64,000 nucleotides of DNA from Patescibacteria group bacterium (GTDB taxonomy: Bacteria; Patescibacteriota; Patescibacteriia; JAHIZJ01). The notes under the pieces were generated by a model that saw only the letters and a list, made by a program, of their open reading frames with translations, had not been told where the DNA came from and did no database searches. The DNA lies in NCBI GenBank assembly GCA_041661625.1, contig JBAZUB010000001.1:558001-622000 (forward strand). Direction: 5' to 3'. The position numbers and the translations under genes are program-made. This document shows positions 50,948-60,358 of this stretch, one piece after another. Position 1 is the stretch's first letter. Each line of letters opens with the position of its first letter.

Positions 50948-52321
50948 CTAACCGTTCGTCCCGGGGACGCTGGTCGGCGCCTCGGCGATCACCGGGTGAT
51001 CGCCATCGTTGCCGACTTCGGGCGGGTTCTGCCAGCGTCCGATCGTCCTAGCTCCATCGCCCACCCGAAGGCCGACGATTCCATCGACGATTGCGATCTC
51101 CGCACCGGGGAACGTGTACGAATCGAACGTATCCCAGACCTCCGTACCGACGCGATGAAGTCGCGTACCAGATTCGTCGCTCGAGATGCCGTCATAGACC
51201 GGCAACTCGTTGACCGTGACCAGGTTCGGTGGCAACGAGTCGTCGACTGGCAAGATGGTGCGGAGGATCGGAGGAATCGGCGGTTCGGTCGACACCACAG
51301 TGGCAACGACCGGCGGAGTCGGCGGCGGTTCGGAGACCACCGGCTGATTGACCGGCTCGGGCCAGACCAACCGATTGACTTCCACCACCGGCACGCCATC
51401 GCGCTGACGTACCTGGTCGTCACGCAGCTGCTGTCCGATCTCGCTGAAGAGACCATTGGCACAGCGCTGGAGAACATCCAGCACCACGCCGTTGGAGAAG
51501 ATGCCGCGCCAGGAAGGCTGCTCACTGACCAGATCCCGACGGCGCGTGACATCCCCTGCGTAACCGACCTGCATGTTCGCGCCCCGGACCCAGATAGGTT
51601 CGACACGCAGCAGCTGCACGAGGCGATCGGCACCATCCGGGTTCGGATAACGCCGGCGATAGAGATCGATCAGGTAGTTCGCAGCCATGTTGCCCGTCGG
51701 AAGACCGGAGGCAATCACGGCTGGCCCAGCGTAGGGATTCTGTCGGACACGAGTCCGACGCTGCCGACGTTCCTGCTCGATCGCATCCGCCTCGGCCTCC
51801 ACCAGATCAATCTGATGCTGTCGGTGGGTATCCACGAGCGTCTGCTGGAGTCTGCCCGCTTCCTCGGCGTGTCGGGCGGCGATGCCTCCCATGCGACTCA
51901 GAAGCGCGAACAGCAGCAGCACGATCACGCCGATGCCGATGAGCAGCGCCCAAAGCCATCCGGGCAGGCCGATGCCCGCCTGCTGGACTGGCGAAGGAGG
52001 CGCACCACCGCCCTCGACGGGCTTGGTTGGGGTCGTGACCGGACGGGCAATCCCGTGCGTGATCTCGAACCCCGGCGGTACGTTGACCTGGAACCCCATC
52101 CGTAGATGGCGGTCGTTCTCGTTAGTCACCCCCGGGTTGAAGTACCGGAGAATGACCCAGACCCCCTTGTCCCCGCCGGCCATCCCCCACAACCCGAGGC
52201 TATCGGGCGTTTGGAGATAATAGTGGTCATGCGGCATCGGGGTGCCATGTGCCGTGGCCACGCCGACCATCCCGAAGGAAGTCAGCATGACCAGTGCGAG
52301 TAGCAGGATGAGCTTCCTCAT
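50948..52321 (-). CDS. large membrane-anchored protein with signal peptide, function unknown
   Basis: 457 residues, the largest of this region. A signal peptide (1-24) precedes an exported domain (about 25-120) with NDRHLRMGFQVNVPPGFEI, a Pro/Gly-rich hinge and one membrane helix (about 125-145). A charged cytoplasmic helix (about 150-190, EAEADAIEQERRQRRTR), a globular part and a Pro/Val-rich segment (about 310-345) follow. The N-terminal domain could sense or bind outside while the rest acts inside. No family recognised. A CTCTCAC/GTGAGAG hairpin (50899-50938) stands just after its stop. Confidence 0.65.
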   Translation of the reverse strand: MRKLILLLALVMLTSFGMVGVATAHGTPMPHDHYYLQTPDSLGLWGMAGGDKGVWVILRYFNPGVTNENDRHLRMGFQVNVPPGFEITHGIARPVTTPTKPVEGGGAPPSPVQQAGIGLPGWLWALLIGIGVIVLLLFALLSRMGGIAARHAEEAGRLQQTLVDTHRQHQIDLVEAEADAIEQERRQRRTRVRQNPYAGPAVIASGLPTGNMAANYLIDLYRRRYPNPDGADRLVQLLRVEPIWVRGANMQVGYAGDVTRRRDLVSEQPSWRGIFSNGVVLDVLQRCANGLFSEIGQQLRDDQVRQRDGVPVVEVNRLVWPEPVNQPVVSEPPPTPPVVATVVSTEPPIPPILRTILPVDDSLPPNLVTVNELPVYDGISSDESGTRLHRVGTEVWDTFDSYTFPGAEIAIVDGIVGLRVGDGARTIGRWQNPPEVGNDGDHPVIAEAPTSVPGTNG

Positions 52322-52607
52322 TCCCGTGCTCCTTTCGAAAGATCCCCCCGTTCAAGGCCAGCCCTCCATGGGCTGGAGTGAAGCCACTGTCGGTTAATCT
52401 CGCGGCACGAAACTCATTTGGTTCGTTGCCACTTAGATCCTGGAAAGGATCGGGGTGAAAAAATACTAACATATTTCCACTCCGACACCTTCCATTTTAT
52501 TACTCCACTCAGAGATCTCAATCGTTTGATTCAGATATCTGGATGAAACCCGCCTAGCTTCTGTCAGGGACAAAAGCTTCGGCGGGCAATCTGACCGTCG
52601 GCACCGT
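52322..52607 (-). other. spacer with palindromic element
   Basis: No gene. A CCCGCC...GGCGGG element with inner AGCTT arms is at about 52549-52583, and an imperfect hairpin with GAGATCTCAATC/GATTCAGATATC arms at about 52512-52545. An A-rich stretch and the SD site of the 457-residue protein lie beyond. Confidence 0.45.
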
Positions 52608-52799
52608 TCACCTCCTCCTAGGCAGCAGACCGATTACGAACATGCCAGCCACAACCATTATGACTATCGTCATTCCGAGGTGGTAGCCAGCCGAGAGGAT
52701 TTGCTGAAGCAAGCCCGTGACCTTCAACCCCACCAGCACACCGACGGTGACCAATAACCGACGTGGCGTACCGAAGAAGAACCGAATCCAACGTCCCAT
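52608..52799 (-). CDS. small membrane protein
   Basis: 63 residues, SD CAGGAGG. Basic first 15 residues, then two hydrophobic segments (about 15-30 and 40-60), with a short RRR end. Not recognised. Confidence 0.6.
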   Translation of the reverse strand: MGRWIRFFFGTPRRLLVTVGVLVGLKVTGLLQQILSAGYHLGMTIVIMVVAGMFVIGLLPRRR

Positions 52800-52966
52800 T
52801 GCGATCCTCCTGTGTTATGTCGCCTCCTCTGAATTCCGATTTTCATCGAGACTCGGAGGAAGGAGAGACGCACGTGCATAGTAACGTGGTCTCTCCGATG
52901 TAACCCATTAACCCCGGGTTACCTTGGGGGCGGCGATCCGTGAAGATGCCGCACGATCATCGCCAG

Positions 52967-53578
52967 CTACAGGGTGAAGCTGATTCGCGTCGCGAACCGA
53001 CCCTCACCTCCGTATCCGGCGATCTTGAACCCATCGTACTTGACCGACGGGCCGAACTGCCAGTGCATGTCGTTGCCCTCGGCGTGGACACCGAACGTGA
53101 ACACACCGACCTTTCGTGTAACCTGAGCGAAGGTGTACCAGGTCTGAAGATGTCGGTCGAAGATGTACTCCTCGTCCAGCGACCAGTCCACCTTCAATGA
53201 CGGACCGCCGAATCCGAGTTCGAACGGCCCACCGACCTCGAGGGCTCCGATACCTGCGTCATCCTTGAACCAACCCCCCGCGTAACCGATGCGGGGGTGG
53301 ATGTAGAACGTGCCCACCGTGCGCTTGACCCCGGCGTAGGCGAAGTAGATCGGGCCGCTGTCCGACTTCGAGCAGTCGTAGTACGTCACGTTACCCGTGA
53401 CCGACAGGGTATCCTCCGGAGCCCCCGGAGTAGGGTAGTAGCACCGGTCAGACGACCAGAGCACGGCTGATGCGTCGGCCCCGACCATCATCTGCGTGCC
53501 GGTCCATTCGGCCGCCATCGCGACCGTACCGGCTGTGAACAGAAACGCCAACACCGAGAGAACCAACAGAGTCCGCAT
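52967..53578 (-). CDS. secreted beta-strand-rich protein (outer-membrane-barrel-like)
   Basis: 203 residues from ATG 53578 (SD AGGGAGG). Signal peptide 1-22 ending AMAA. The mature chain alternates polar and hydrophobic residues with aromatic belts (IYFAYAGVKR, FYIHPRIGYAGGWF, TWYTFAQVTRKVGVFTFGVH) and ends in TRISFTL with a terminal aromatic residue close to the end, a pattern of outer-membrane barrels. The proteins at 58810 and 61285 share this style. An organism of this type is expected to lack an outer membrane of its own, so a soluble barrel or a role at a host surface must be considered. Confidence 0.6.
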   Translation of the reverse strand: MRTLLVLSVLAFLFTAGTVAMAAEWTGTQMMVGADASAVLWSSDRCYYPTPGAPEDTLSVTGNVTYYDCSKSDSGPIYFAYAGVKRTVGTFYIHPRIGYAGGWFKDDAGIGALEVGGPFELGFGGPSLKVDWSLDEEYIFDRHLQTWYTFAQVTRKVGVFTFGVHAEGNDMHWQFGPSVKYDGFKIAGYGGEGRFATRISFTL

Positions 53579-53951
53579 CGTATCCCTCCCTGTGCGACCC
53601 GCGCTATATTCGAACGCTACCCCAGCGCCCATAATCAGCGCGACATCGGAACTCTTGCACATAGTGCTAAGAGCCATCGAAACATCATCGTGATAATGTC
53701 TCAATGCCGCTTATCACATGATAGAACAATTTAGAATTGAGAATTATTGTATATTATTAATTCTTAGCTAGCGTCTCGCGAGCTTCCTTCATTCTACATT
53801 CTATATTCTTAATTCAAAATTGCTTTTTCCTGTTTCTCGATCCTCAATCTTTTTGAGAACCCAGGAATAGGGGCGGACGGTGATTGGGGTTGAACCCATG
53901 CCGTCCGCCTGACCTGCTGAGCGGAACCGTGCGATCCGCGCCGAATACGAA
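53579..53951 (-). other. spacer with long T-arm-like hairpin
   Basis: Hairpin 53872-53909 (outer stem GGCGGACGG/CCGTCCGCC, inner GGGTT-C-AACCC) repeats at 58737-58774 with matching changes. It is followed on the minus strand by CCTATTCCTGGGTTCTC and a CTCAA/TTGAG hairpin. 53730-53830 is AT-rich with tracts like TTCTACATTCTA. No gene. Confidence 0.55.
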
Positions 53952-54353
53952 CTACGAAATCACGAGCGTGGCCTGGACGGGGTTGGTCTCTTGTCTTAGC
54001 AACCCCCCAAGCCCAAATGTCAGCACCATCAGCCACCCCGGAGCCGATCCGATGAGGAACCCCCATGGCCGAACCGCACCGAGATCACACATGACCAGCA
54101 GGGTGATCCCGCTAGCCAGACTGACCAGCCAGGTCAACACTACCACCCGACGACAGTAGCCGAAGTAACAGGCGAGCAGGAGAAGCGGAACGATCAGTGG
54201 TCCGGTAACGGACAATCTTTGTCCGTACATAGCCACCTTTTCCGTCGATGCAAGACCGACCAGCTCACCCATGGGTGGCATCGGCCAGTAGAACAACACT
54301 GCGCCGGCCGCGGCTGCCAGCACCATGAGAGCGTCCATCCACTTCTGTTTCAT
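53952..54353 (-). CDS. membrane protein, function unknown
   Basis: 133 residues from ATG 54353 (SD GGGGAGGAG). Four hydrophobic segments (about 6-22, 42-60, 64-90, 98-118). Proline-rich loop PMPPMG after the first helix. Not recognised. Confidence 0.6.
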   Translation of the reverse strand: MKQKWMDALMVLAAAAGAVLFYWPMPPMGELVGLASTEKVAMYGQRLSVTGPLIVPLLLLACYFGYCRRVVVLTWLVSLASGITLLVMCDLGAVRPWGFLIGSAPGWLMVLTFGLGGLLRQETNPVQATLVIS

Positions 54354-54366
54354 TTCTTCTCCTCCC

Positions 54367-54537
54367 CTAGAAAGTGACCACAGCGACGATTCCACTGATC
54401 AGCAGAACGACACAAACGGGGACAGCTAGCCCGTTTCCAACCGACCAGAGAAGCGATTTGCCCCGCTTTCTGGCTCCATAGCCATCCTTGAAGCTAACTG
54501 CTGCCACGACCGCGGCAAACCCAATGGGTATCCACAT
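54367..54537 (-). CDS. small membrane protein
   Basis: 56 residues from ATG 54537 (SD GAAAGGGGG). Hydrophobic at both ends (about 2-14, 30-54) around a Gly/Lys/Arg loop (KDGYGARKRGKS). 13 bases before the next gene start. Confidence 0.55.
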   Translation of the reverse strand: MWIPIGFAAVVAAVSFKDGYGARKRGKSLLWSVGNGLAVPVCVVLLISGIVAVVTF

Positions 54538-54900
54538 CTCTACCCCCTTTCTGGCCTGTAACGCCAGTCTAGTTGATTCATCGCGAAATGGCCACGCCAA
54601 GATTATCATGGCGCAGTGTCAGCCGACAAGTATTAACTTGGAAACAGTCCTTGTTTTCAACACCTACCTGTCCGCATCTCATGACACGAACATATTGGTA
54701 TAGAAAATATAGCGTTCCCACTCTGTATGATTTCCTTAATTCTAAATTGCTCTCAATAACCACTTCTGAGCTTACAATGTTTGTATACATTCCAAGTTCG
54801 GAATTGGGGAGAATGCGGCAGGAACACTCTCCGAGAACGAATGGGCGAATTAACATTCGCTCCTGCCTAACTGTCGAATGAACAATGTGATTGATGGCTC
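54538..54900 (-). other. spacer with double hairpin and conserved upstream element
   Basis: Minus-strand 54708-54630 (TACCAATATGTTCGTGTC...GGTGTTGA) is a diverged copy of the element at 60120-60170 and 61920-61970. Double-hairpin module at about 54765-54870 (GGCAGGA/TCCTGCC, then CTTGGAATGT/ACATTGTAAG before CTCAG). No gene. Confidence 0.5.
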
Positions 54901-55356
54901 CTATGACCCAATCAGCTTCGCTGCCGCACGGTTGTCGCCACGAGAGCGCAGGAAGAACCAGGCAACGGGTTTGTTCTGTGAGTGGTCACCGAAGCTCCAC
55001 CCACCCTCGAAGCTCAGATCGTAGTTGAGGATGTCGTCCTTATCCCGACTGCGGCTGGCGTGAGTCATCTCTTTCAGGGTGAACCGCTTGGTGCCATCCA
55101 GTCGATTCCCTCCGGTCAGAAAGTAGTTGACCTGCAGGAGCGTGTCCGGCCCGACCTTCACAAGTAAGGTCTCCAAGACCAATCCTCTACAATTGACCTC
55201 CCAGTACAATTCTCTGGGAATCCACTCGCCCTCACCGATCGGGACACGAATCCGAGTGACCGTTCCGTAGCTGCAGATCACCTTCTCGGACTTGTCCTTG
55301 TTGCACCCAGTGATTACCACCAGGCACACCAGAACGAGGAGCAGGAGGGTTTTCAT
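54901..55356 (-). CDS. lipoprotein, function unknown
   Basis: 151 residues from ATG 55356 (SD GGGAGGG). Signal peptide with lipobox VITGC (Cys 18). The mature part is beta-rich with a single RELYWEVNC cysteine and many charged turns. Its first bases overlap the end of the preceding gene (ATGA-type overlap). Not recognised. Confidence 0.7.
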   Translation of the reverse strand: MKTLLLLVLVCLVVITGCNKDKSEKVICSYGTVTRIRVPIGEGEWIPRELYWEVNCRGLVLETLLVKVGPDTLLQVNYFLTGGNRLDGTKRFTLKEMTHASRSRDKDDILNYDLSFEGGWSFGDHSQNKPVAWFFLRSRGDNRAAAKLIGS

Positions 55357-55886
55357 TTCTTCCCTCCCTTCCCCATGCCCATGTGGTATCCCAGATCGTG
55401 TACGGTGAAGCCGAACGCCCATGCGGCGTTATTCGCTCGCCAGAACCGTCGACGATTGATAGCGTCGCCACCAGGTACGGTTGCCGCGAGTTCGGCCAGT
55501 TTCCGGTCGACTATACCGACGATTTCTCTGTCGTCACAGTAGCCGAAACCCTTGGTTGCCTGCGCAACGTCGTTACCGAAGCACTGATCGAGTCGCGAGC
55601 GCCAGATCACCGTCAGTCCACGATACAGATAGGTAGATAGTCCGGTAAATACGAACGCCGCCACTATCGCCCACCCAAACGGGTTGGTGATCACAGAGAA
55701 GACGCGTAGCCCATTGTCCATCTTGGAGTTCAGGATGACCCCCGTCCACTGCCAGACCACCGCACAGGTCAGCCCAGCAGCCAGAGCCAGCATTACTCCA
55801 CACGCCCACAACGGAGCGAAGAAGTGGCTAAGCTCCCTTTCATTGAGCCACCGGAACAATCGGCAGCTCCAGCTCTTGACCTTCAT
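55353..55886 (-). CDS. membrane protein, function unknown
   Basis: 177 residues, SD GGGAGG. Two hydrophobic regions (about 27-52 and 68-92), then a charged domain with CFGNDVAQATKGFGYCDDRE (two cysteines) and a C-terminal GYHMGMGKGGKK. Translationally linked to the lipoprotein gene. Not recognised. Confidence 0.6.
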   Translation of the reverse strand: MKVKSWSCRLFRWLNERELSHFFAPLWACGVMLALAAGLTCAVVWQWTGVILNSKMDNGLRVFSVITNPFGWAIVAAFVFTGLSTYLYRGLTVIWRSRLDQCFGNDVAQATKGFGYCDDREIVGIVDRKLAELAATVPGGDAINRRRFWRANNAAWAFGFTVHDLGYHMGMGKGGKK

Positions 55887-56291
55887 CAGAACCTCCCTCC
55901 CCGCGACGTTCTCTCGTCATGGGTATTTGGTCCGGCTCGGGACCGTTGGGTTTGCTGATATCCGCTGAATCAATCGGTGTGATTGACCACGGACGGCAGC
56001 GATCACGCCATAATTATTACGACGTCGTCGCTACCGACCAGTTTCCATAATTCTACATTCCCGCCCGCTTCGCCAGAGCTTCACGAAGCGAAGCGATGGC
56101 GGGCAGGCTCAATTCTTAATTGCTTTCGTCCCACCTGAGCAATCCAATGCAGAAGCACTGAACCGCTCGGATGAACCCAGAACCATTTGCTTGCGCAAAG
56201 GTTCTGGGAAGTTGGAGAAACTTTTTTGTACGTGCTGCTTCTCCTTTGGCACGGATACACTATGCCGCGTGTATCTAACGGCGGTTGAAAA
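55887..56291 (-). other. spacer with palindromic element and double hairpin
   Basis: CCCGCC...GGCGGG element at about 56063-56107 (with GCTTCG/CGAAGC arms). Double-hairpin module at 56140-56212: CCCAGAACC/GGTTCTGGG, then CGAGCGG...GATTGCTC. The AT-rich tract TTCTACATTC lies between. No gene. Confidence 0.55.
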
Positions 56292-56519
56292 TCAGCGCAA
56301 AATACCGGAAAGCACGACCCACAATAGAAAAACCAGACTGACGAACATGCAGGCGAAGACGCCTAACATCCACTTGGCTTCCTTAAGTCGGTTTTTCACC
56401 CGCGTCACATGACGCAGATGATGGCAACACTCCACCCTCCTCATACAGTAGGGCGTCCCCAGCAAGAACGCCACACCAACGACCATCACCAACATGGTCT
56501 CAAGAAAGTTCGGCTCCAT
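56292..56519 (-). CDS. small membrane protein with Cys/His cluster
   Basis: 75 residues from ATG 56519 (SD GCGGAGG). Hydrophobic segments about 7-24 and 52-74. The polar loop between has CMRRVECCHHLRHVTR, three cysteines and three histidines that could bind a metal. Not recognised. Confidence 0.55.
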   Translation of the reverse strand: MEPNFLETMLVMVVGVAFLLGTPYCMRRVECCHHLRHVTRVKNRLKEAKWMLGVFACMFVSLVFLLWVVLSGILR

Positions 56520-56819
56520 GTCTCTACCTCCGCTCAACTTCTGTTGTCGAACCGTGTCTGTTGTCTGTTATCTACAACGCGATCTAGGCTCGCCCGACCA
56601 ATCCAACACAACAGATGTCGGAGGTTTGTGGTCAGATATCAGAAGAAATTTCTGATTTCTAAACACCGACTTCCGACTTTCATCTTGTTGAACCGCTCGA
56701 GTGAGCCCAGAACCATTCGCTTGCGCAAAGGTTCTGGGTAGAAGAGTTGGTCGGGCCAAGGCGACTCGACCACGTGCTCCTCGGCACGGATGTGAAGACG
56801 CTCACATCGGGCGACGCTA
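56520..56819 (-). other. spacer with partial double hairpin
   Basis: CCCAGAACC/GGTTCTGGG hairpin (56707-56740) followed on the minus strand by a shortened CGAGCGGTTCAA arm that is not closed, so this copy looks truncated. AT-rich region with TCTGATTTCTA follows. No gene. Confidence 0.5.
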
Positions 56820-57317
56820 CTACACGGTCGCGTAACGCTTCGGGTCCCACCCGTTCTGCCTGTTGGCGATGGCCCGCCGCTGGTCACGGCTGAGCGGTTT
56901 CGGCGCTTTCGGAGCCGGCTCCGTCGGCGGAACGAAGTGTCGCGCCAACTGGGTAGCGATCCAGCGGGTTTCTTTGTCCCGCCGTTCCTGCCGCATCCGC
57001 ATTTCCACCTGCCAGGCTTCCCACGCGTTGAGAGCGCACCGGATGGTGTCGAGGAAGTGGTACAGCCCGATGTTCCGCTCCCTCTTGACCCGCTGGCCAC
57101 AGGCCGAACAGAACAGTTCGATAGCACCACCGGTCTCACGATGATCGGGGTTGACCATGTATTCGAGGCCAAAGACGCCGCGATAACCATTGCACCAAAG
57201 CACCACGCCCCGGAAGTCTTCGAGAACCGTCAACCGCCGGACGCGCAGGGCATCAAGGATGACATCGTCCCTACCTTCCGGCTGACGCACACAGATTGAG
57301 AACGGATTTTCACACAC
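56820..57317 (-). CDS. Cys-motif protein, possibly zinc-binding
   Basis: 165 residues, GTG start with SD GGGAGG. No signal peptide. Cysteines at MCENPFSIC and FCSACGQ (near 69-74) could form a zinc site. The C-terminal part is a long charged helix (about 95-120, EMRMRQERRDKETRW) and a Pro/Ala/Lys tail with QRRAIANRQNGWDPKRY. Nucleic-acid or protein binding inside the cell is possible. Not recognised. Confidence 0.6.
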   Translation of the reverse strand: MCENPFSICVRQPEGRDDVILDALRVRRLTVLEDFRGVVLWCNGYRGVFGLEYMVNPDHRETGGAIELFCSACGQRVKRERNIGLYHFLDTIRCALNAWEAWQVEMRMRQERRDKETRWIATQLARHFVPPTEPAPKAPKPLSRDQRRAIANRQNGWDPKRYATV

Positions 57318-57539
57318 AGTACACCTCCCAGTTTGAGTGAAACGAATCGTTCGGATCAGTGTGGAGCTCTATCGATTGAGACTGGATTGTGATATTTGCT
57401 TTTATTATTTACTCTCATCTGAGTGTTTCAATACTGAAGTACTGCGACACTCGGGTGAGAGCCCCGAAGTTTACGCAAGCGTAAATTCGGGGTGGATCGT
57501 TAAGCGCGTGTCGCGCGGGTGATCCATCACCCTCAATGT

Positions 57540-57749
57540 CTAGGCCGCCTGCGCCCGCTTCCACTGGTGGAAGAGGTGAACGTTAGGCGGCACCAAGGCG
57601 TCACCGGTGAGCTCGCCCTGACCCGCGCGACGACCGACGAGCAGGTGAATGGGCTTGCGCTCCTTGCCGTTGCCCTTCTCGTACCGACCGCGCCGACCGT
57701 TGATAGGCCTCCGTGCCCGTCCTTTTCCCTCGAAGTCATTCCGACGCAT
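57540..57749 (-). CDS. small basic protein
   Basis: 69 residues, SD GGGGAGG. Strongly basic N-terminal half (MRRNDFEGKGRARRPINGRRGRYEKGNGKERK), no membrane segment. Likely a nucleic-acid-binding peptide by charge. Not recognised. A double hairpin with a GGTGATGGATCACC opening follows its stop (57415-57535). Confidence 0.5.
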   Translation of the reverse strand: MRRNDFEGKGRARRPINGRRGRYEKGNGKERKPIHLLVGRRAGQGELTGDALVPPNVHLFHQWKRAQAA

Positions 57750-58067
57750 TCAGAACCTCCCCGATTGGATTAGTACCCCCTGGAAAGAAACTGCACCCAG
57801 CTAATGTCGCTAGACTTCGAACCCGAACTCCGAGCATCAGTGAAGCAGCCATCCAAATCGTCCATTTGAACAACTCGGATGGCTGTTTCAGTCTTCCTTT
57901 CTTAATTCTACATTCTAAATTCTTAATTGCTCTCATAACCACTTCTGAGCTCGCAAGGCTTGCCCCGAGTTCACGAGGAGTCTCTTCCAAGCTCGGAAGT
58001 TTGGAGAAAAAGGCAGTTTCTTCTCCGTCGCGTTGAGGTCCCCGCAATCTGCCGCGGGAAAGAACCG
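57750..58067 (-). other. spacer with variant double hairpin
   Basis: Hairpins at about 57945-58020 (GAGCTTGGAAGAG/CCGAG type and GGAGAAG-type arms) and CCATCCGAGTTG/CAAATCGTC-like pairing near 57850-57885. AT-rich TTCTACATTCTA tract at 57905. No gene. Confidence 0.4.
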
Positions 58068-58442
58068 TTACTCGGAATCGGATGCTCCGACCACGCACTC
58101 GTAGGCGACCGCCCCGAGCTCCCAGAACCTATCCGCCACGCACACGGGCGGGAAATCCCGCTGGACACGCGTGGTTCCGTACGCCTTGTCCGGCATTGCC
58201 AGACAGGCGTGCTCACCCCGAACCTCGATCATGCGATGATCGAGGGAGTGCCGTACAACCTGCTCGGGCGTGAGCGAGATCGCCCACTCCTGAAGGCTGG
58301 CCAACCAGTTGAAGTTGGAGTGTGGTTCCCGTGCCACAGCGCCTTCGGGACGAGGCGGCGGGGGCGGAACAGTGGCGACTTCGGCCTTGCACAGCAGGGC
58401 CTGGCAGCTCGGACACTCAACGTGAATCTTGATCCGTCCCAT
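58068..58442 (-). CDS. hypothetical protein with N-terminal Cys motif
   Basis: 124 residues from ATG 58442 (SD GAGGAG six bases upstream; another ATG two codons earlier is too close). CPSCQALLC near the start could bind zinc. The middle is Pro-rich (PPPPPRPEG), then a mixed globular domain with LTPEQVVRHSLDHRMIEV. No membrane segment. Not recognised. Confidence 0.55.
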   Translation of the reverse strand: MGRIKIHVECPSCQALLCKAEVATVPPPPPRPEGAVAREPHSNFNWLASLQEWAISLTPEQVVRHSLDHRMIEVRGEHACLAMPDKAYGTTRVQRDFPPVCVADRFWELGAVAYECVVGASDSE

Positions 58443-58809
58443 CGTCATCTCCTCACCCGTATCTCCTTGAGACCGGGCTCCAGAAACCTTGTTTGGAAAA
58501 CCGAATTCTCGGCTCTCCTGTGAGCAATCCCCTAGGGGGCCTTTCGGTTTCGACTACTTCTGTCTTTCTTGAAGCAGCCGCTTGAATCTCTTTTCGAGAA
58601 ACTCAAGTTGTTGCTCCAAATTATTGCCCGCGTCTTGCGAGCAACATTCCTTTCTTCTACATTCTAAATTCTCAATTCTTAATTTCCCACTTCTCCCATC
58701 TCTCGACCCTCAATCTTTTGAGAACCTAGGAATAGGGGCGGGCGGTGATTGGGGTTGAACCAATCCCGTCCGCCTTGTCTCGTGCGCGTTGTCCCAGTCG
58801 GGACACGGA
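58443..58809 (-). other. spacer with T-arm-like hairpin
   Basis: Second copy of the 53.87 kb hairpin at 58737-58774. AAGCAGCCGCTTGAAT...AACTCAAG...TTGCTCC near 58570-58620 recurs at about 61005-61050. AT-rich tract 58650-58690. No gene. Confidence 0.5.
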
Positions 58810-59418
58810 CTACGAGATCTTAAGAACCAACCTGCCGTTGTTGACACGGGCCCGAAACTTCGGATCGTCGTTCAACGACTGGTACCACCGACCCTCCATC
58901 ACAACGTGCGGACTCCACTTGTAGGCGACGAAAGGCGCCACCTTGTGGACTAGGTCCACGTTCTGGTAAACCCCGCCGACCGTCCAGCCGTGGGTAGTGT
59001 ACCCGGCGTTGTGGCTATGGAACCGCGTATGCAGCTCCCGGTCACGAACTTTGGTGAACCACTCGAAACCTAGGTTCACGGAGAACGCTCCGTGCTTCAT
59101 GGTGAACTTCGAGCCCGCCGTGTATCCGTCCGAGCCGGGATACCAACCACCTACCCAACCGAGAACCGGTTCGTAGGCGAACTCGGTCTGCCCAAGCTTC
59201 GCAACCCGGCGCAATCCCATATGAACGAACGTCTGGTCTCCGCCCGTGCGCGGAGTCTGCAGCTTCTGCAGACAGATGGTGGCGTTGCCGACCGGAGTCG
59301 GCTTCACCATCGACGCGACCAGATGCCCCTGCACGCCGGTCGTGACGGTTTCCGCTAGCACCTGTCCGGCTCCAACGAACATCATAACCACCATGACCAG
59401 AATCCCGACGTATCTCAT
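58810..59418 (-). CDS. secreted beta-strand-rich protein (barrel-like)
   Basis: 202 residues, SD AAAGGAG. Signal peptide 1-22 ending VLA. The mature chain has repeated amphipathic strands with Gly/aromatic turns (EFAYEPVLGWVGGWYPG, FSVNLGFEWFTKV, HGWTVGGVYQNVD, PFVAYKWSPHVV). Same style as the proteins at 52967 and 61285: three scattered paralogue-like genes, though sequence identity is low by eye. Confidence 0.6.
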   Translation of the reverse strand: MRYVGILVMVVMMFVGAGQVLAETVTTGVQGHLVASMVKPTPVGNATICLQKLQTPRTGGDQTFVHMGLRRVAKLGQTEFAYEPVLGWVGGWYPGSDGYTAGSKFTMKHGAFSVNLGFEWFTKVRDRELHTRFHSHNAGYTTHGWTVGGVYQNVDLVHKVAPFVAYKWSPHVVMEGRWYQSLNDDPKFRARVNNGRLVLKIS

Positions 59419-59928
59419 CTCCGTGCTCCTTTCCGTGCGGCCGCGTCCACATCAACACCACCCGGCGCTGTGGAACGTGACACCTTTCTCCGCCACCACT
59501 GTGACAAGAGACGTCGCACTTTCAATCATCATTGAATTTGCCGCGTCTCGTGTCATTATTCTTATATCTTCCTTATGCTCGCGCCTCGCGAGCTCCCTTC
59601 ATTTTGCATTTTTCCTGCCCACCGAAGCGTCTGCGCGTAGGCGGGAATTCTTAATTTTGAATTGGCCCGCAGTGATCAACGCTGTCGAAACCCCGGAGAG
59701 AGAGTTGGGGCCTCGACGGCGCCGACCACGGACTGACATTCTGCACTCGAAACTGTCACCCCGAACTTGTTTCAGGGTCTCCCCTGTGGCGATACTTATT
59801 TGACACTGCTCTCATCTGAGCATTCCAATACAGAAGCACTGAAACGCTCGGGCGAGAGGAGAAGAGGCTTGATTCTTCTCCGCGCTGTCGTAATCGTGTC
59901 CCACATCTTGCCGTGGGAAAAGAACTCG
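59419..59928 (-). other. spacer with double hairpin and mini-element
   Basis: Double-hairpin module at 59812-59895 (CGAGCGTTTCAGTGC/GTATTGGAATGCTCAG) and GGAGAAG/CTTCTCC arms. 59617-59648 is a 32-bp mini-element identical to those at 60192 and 61105. No gene is supported in these 510 bases. Confidence 0.55.
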
Positions 59929-60075
59929 CTAGGCGGTCGGACGCGGCGCAGGCCGGAAGGTCATCCAAAGACCCGCGCCCAAGAACCCGAAGGCGCAGAC
60001 CAGCAGGGCAATGCTGCCCATGCCCGCGCCAGCGAGCCCAACGACCCCCGCCAACAAGTACGATCCAATCCGCAT
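59929..60075 (-). CDS. very small membrane protein
   Basis: 48 residues from ATG 60075 (SD AAGGAGG). Gly/Ala-rich hydrophobic stretch from residue 5 to 38, then FRPAPRPTA. Conserved long leader shared with the gene at 61285. Confidence 0.55.
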   Translation of the reverse strand: MRIGSYLLAGVVGLAGAGMGSIALLVCAFGFLGAGLWMTFRPAPRPTA

Positions 60076-60191
60076 GTCACCCTCCTTGCCACAATATGGC
60101 TCTGACTTGGACCCAGTTCCAACACCCACCTGACCACGTCACTTGACGCAGACATGTTGGTATTGGAAATTTTCCTTCCTTTTGAATTTTG

Positions 60192-60223
60192 CCTGCCCAC
60201 CGAAGCGTCTGCGCGTAGGCGGG
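60192..60223. repeat. 32-bp mini-element, filled site
   Basis: Reads CCTGCCCACC...GTAGGCGGG. The otherwise identical spacer at 61980-62010 runs straight through this point, so this is an insertion. Identical copies at 59617-59648 and 61105-61136. Confidence 0.85.
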
Positions 60224-60358
60224 AATTCTTAATTTTGAATTGTCATCCGCACCAAGCTGGAGGCGAGTAGTGTTCACTTTTGAGCCGAAGCTCAGTGAAC
60301 CGACATACTTCGTTGAAGCGGTCGAGGGTAAGCCCGACCAGATCAACTCCGCACGCCG

